Shown: one piece after another, positions 63,719 through 64,000 of the stretch | Position numbering within the stretch: position 1 is the stretch's first letter | How the letters are laid out: each line of letters opens with the position of its first letter | From: an uncultured Acetatifactor sp. | Lineage (GTDB): Bacteria > Bacillota > Clostridia > Lachnospirales > Lachnospiraceae | Direction of reading: 5' to 3' | Length of the DNA stretch: 64,000 nucleotides | Assembly: GCA_910580225.1 (NCBI GenBank) | Contig: CAJTXE010000006.1 | Span: 4,532-68,531 of the forward strand | Notes under the pieces: generated by a model | Told to the model about the DNA's origin: nothing | The model's input: the letters and a program-made list of their open reading frames with translations, nothing else | The model's database searches: none | Position numbers and translations under genes: made by a program

Positions 63719-64000
63719 CTAAAGCCGGGAAACGTACTTCCCCCTCTCCTCCGCAGGAATCTTTATAGCCTCCATCGCCTGTTCCGCCGTCCATTTCATG
63801 CTGTCCATCAAATTTCTGACTGCAGAGAGAATGGCATTATCCGTCCCCTTTTCCATGCCTTTTTCCATGCCCTTTTCCATACCCATTTCCATACCCTTTT
63901 CCATCCCCATTTCCATACCCTTTTCCCGGCTTTCCTCTATTATCACATCTATTTCATCCTTCATTAATTCCCTCAATGCTTCACACATACCCGACTCCCT
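63719..64000 (-). CDS. 3' end of an Rpn/PD-(D/E)XK-type nuclease or transposase gene
   Basis: The frame is open to the window edge, so only the last 93 or so codons are seen. CEALRELMKDEIDVIIEESRE followed by a run of GMEKGMEM units and then DNAILSAVRNLMDSMKWTAEQAMEAIKIP is the usual C-terminus of Rpn-type (recombination-promoting nuclease, putative transposase) proteins, which are abundant in Lachnospiraceae. The nuclease core would lie beyond the window. A 12-bp tandem repeat encodes the Met/Gly/Lys/Glu run. Confidence 0.8.
   Translation of the reverse strand, partial: RESGMCEALRELMKDEIDVIIEESREKGMEMGMEKGMEMGMEKGMEKGMEKGTDNAILSAVRNLMDSMKWTAEQAMEAIKIPAEERGKYVSRL
63847..63930. repeat. 12-bp tandem repeat (seven units) in the Rpn-type gene
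   Basis: Seven units of CCTTTTCCATGC and variants encode GMEK or GMEM quartets. The period of 12 keeps the frame, so copy number can vary without breaking the gene. Confidence 0.9.

Noticed and set aside
1..64000. tRNA, rRNA and CRISPR loci
   Set aside because: Gaps were read on both strands and no cloverleaf-like gene, rRNA segment or spaced-repeat array was recognised; short tandem repeats are all inside genes.

Overview
The window looks like a chromosomal segment of a spore-forming Lachnospiraceae-type gut Clostridium. The evidence is spoIIID with a sigma-E-type promoter, a SpoIIQ-like protein, Gram-positive Shine-Dalgarno sites, moderate G+C, and host-glycan and plant-glycan enzymes. No tRNA, rRNA, CRISPR array, integrase or intact transposase was recognised.

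Layout. 1-3.5 kb (minus): a MoxR ATPase/DUF5682 pair cut by the left edge. 3.6-9.4 kb (plus): ispE, a GntR regulator, a small membrane protein, murI, a DUF1934 protein, a conserved unknown gene and rarA. 9.5-16.1 kb (minus): addB without addA, a multi-pass membrane protein and a MATE exporter. 16.5-18.5 kb (plus): a membrane-anchored zinc-ribbon/leucine-rich-repeat protein. 18.6-19.8 kb (minus): a Ca/Na-type antiporter behind what looks like a yybP-ykoY (Mn2+) riboswitch with its own terminator. 19.8-25.4 kb (minus): an amino-sugar/glycan cluster (ROK kinase, NanE epimerase, cytoplasmic BNR sialidase-like protein, GH31 alpha-xylosidase). 25.6-30 kb (minus): an XRE-TPR regulator, a ferritin-like protein, a zinc alcohol dehydrogenase next to an IspD/TarI-type cytidylyltransferase, and an EamA protein.

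The accessory core is 30-42 kb. It holds a decayed ABC half-transporter beside an intact one, spoIIID, an unrecognised gene fragment and a divergent Tet(M)-type ribosomal protection gene. The tet-type gene has a leader of about 450 nt with promoter, two possible leader peptides and an attenuator. Next comes a 140-bp MITE with 16-bp terminal inverted repeats and an 8-bp target duplication. It is followed by a RecQ helicase-phosphoribosyltransferase fusion that abuts a DprA-like gene, two small unknown genes, a half-length DUF4317 gene and an AadE-like nucleotidyltransferase. The RecQ-PRTase/DprA pair is the best candidate here for a DNA-processing or anti-phage system. A short direct repeat of the spoIIID translation start brackets the tet segment.

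42-64 kb returns to ordinary genes: a zinc-less Fpg/Nei glycosylase, an SDR, GH27 alpha-galactosidase, a TrkH/TrkA potassium system, an NlpC/P60 hydrolase with 21-bp coiled-coil repeats, asnS, an amidohydrolase, a degenerate LytM protein, a calcium-loop protein, SseB, a YbhJ-type aconitase-family hydratase, a lipoprotein phosphoesterase, glycogen phosphorylase, and the 3' end of an Rpn-type nuclease with 12-bp repeats at the right edge.

All functional calls rest on motifs, length and neighbourhood read by eye; no database search was run.
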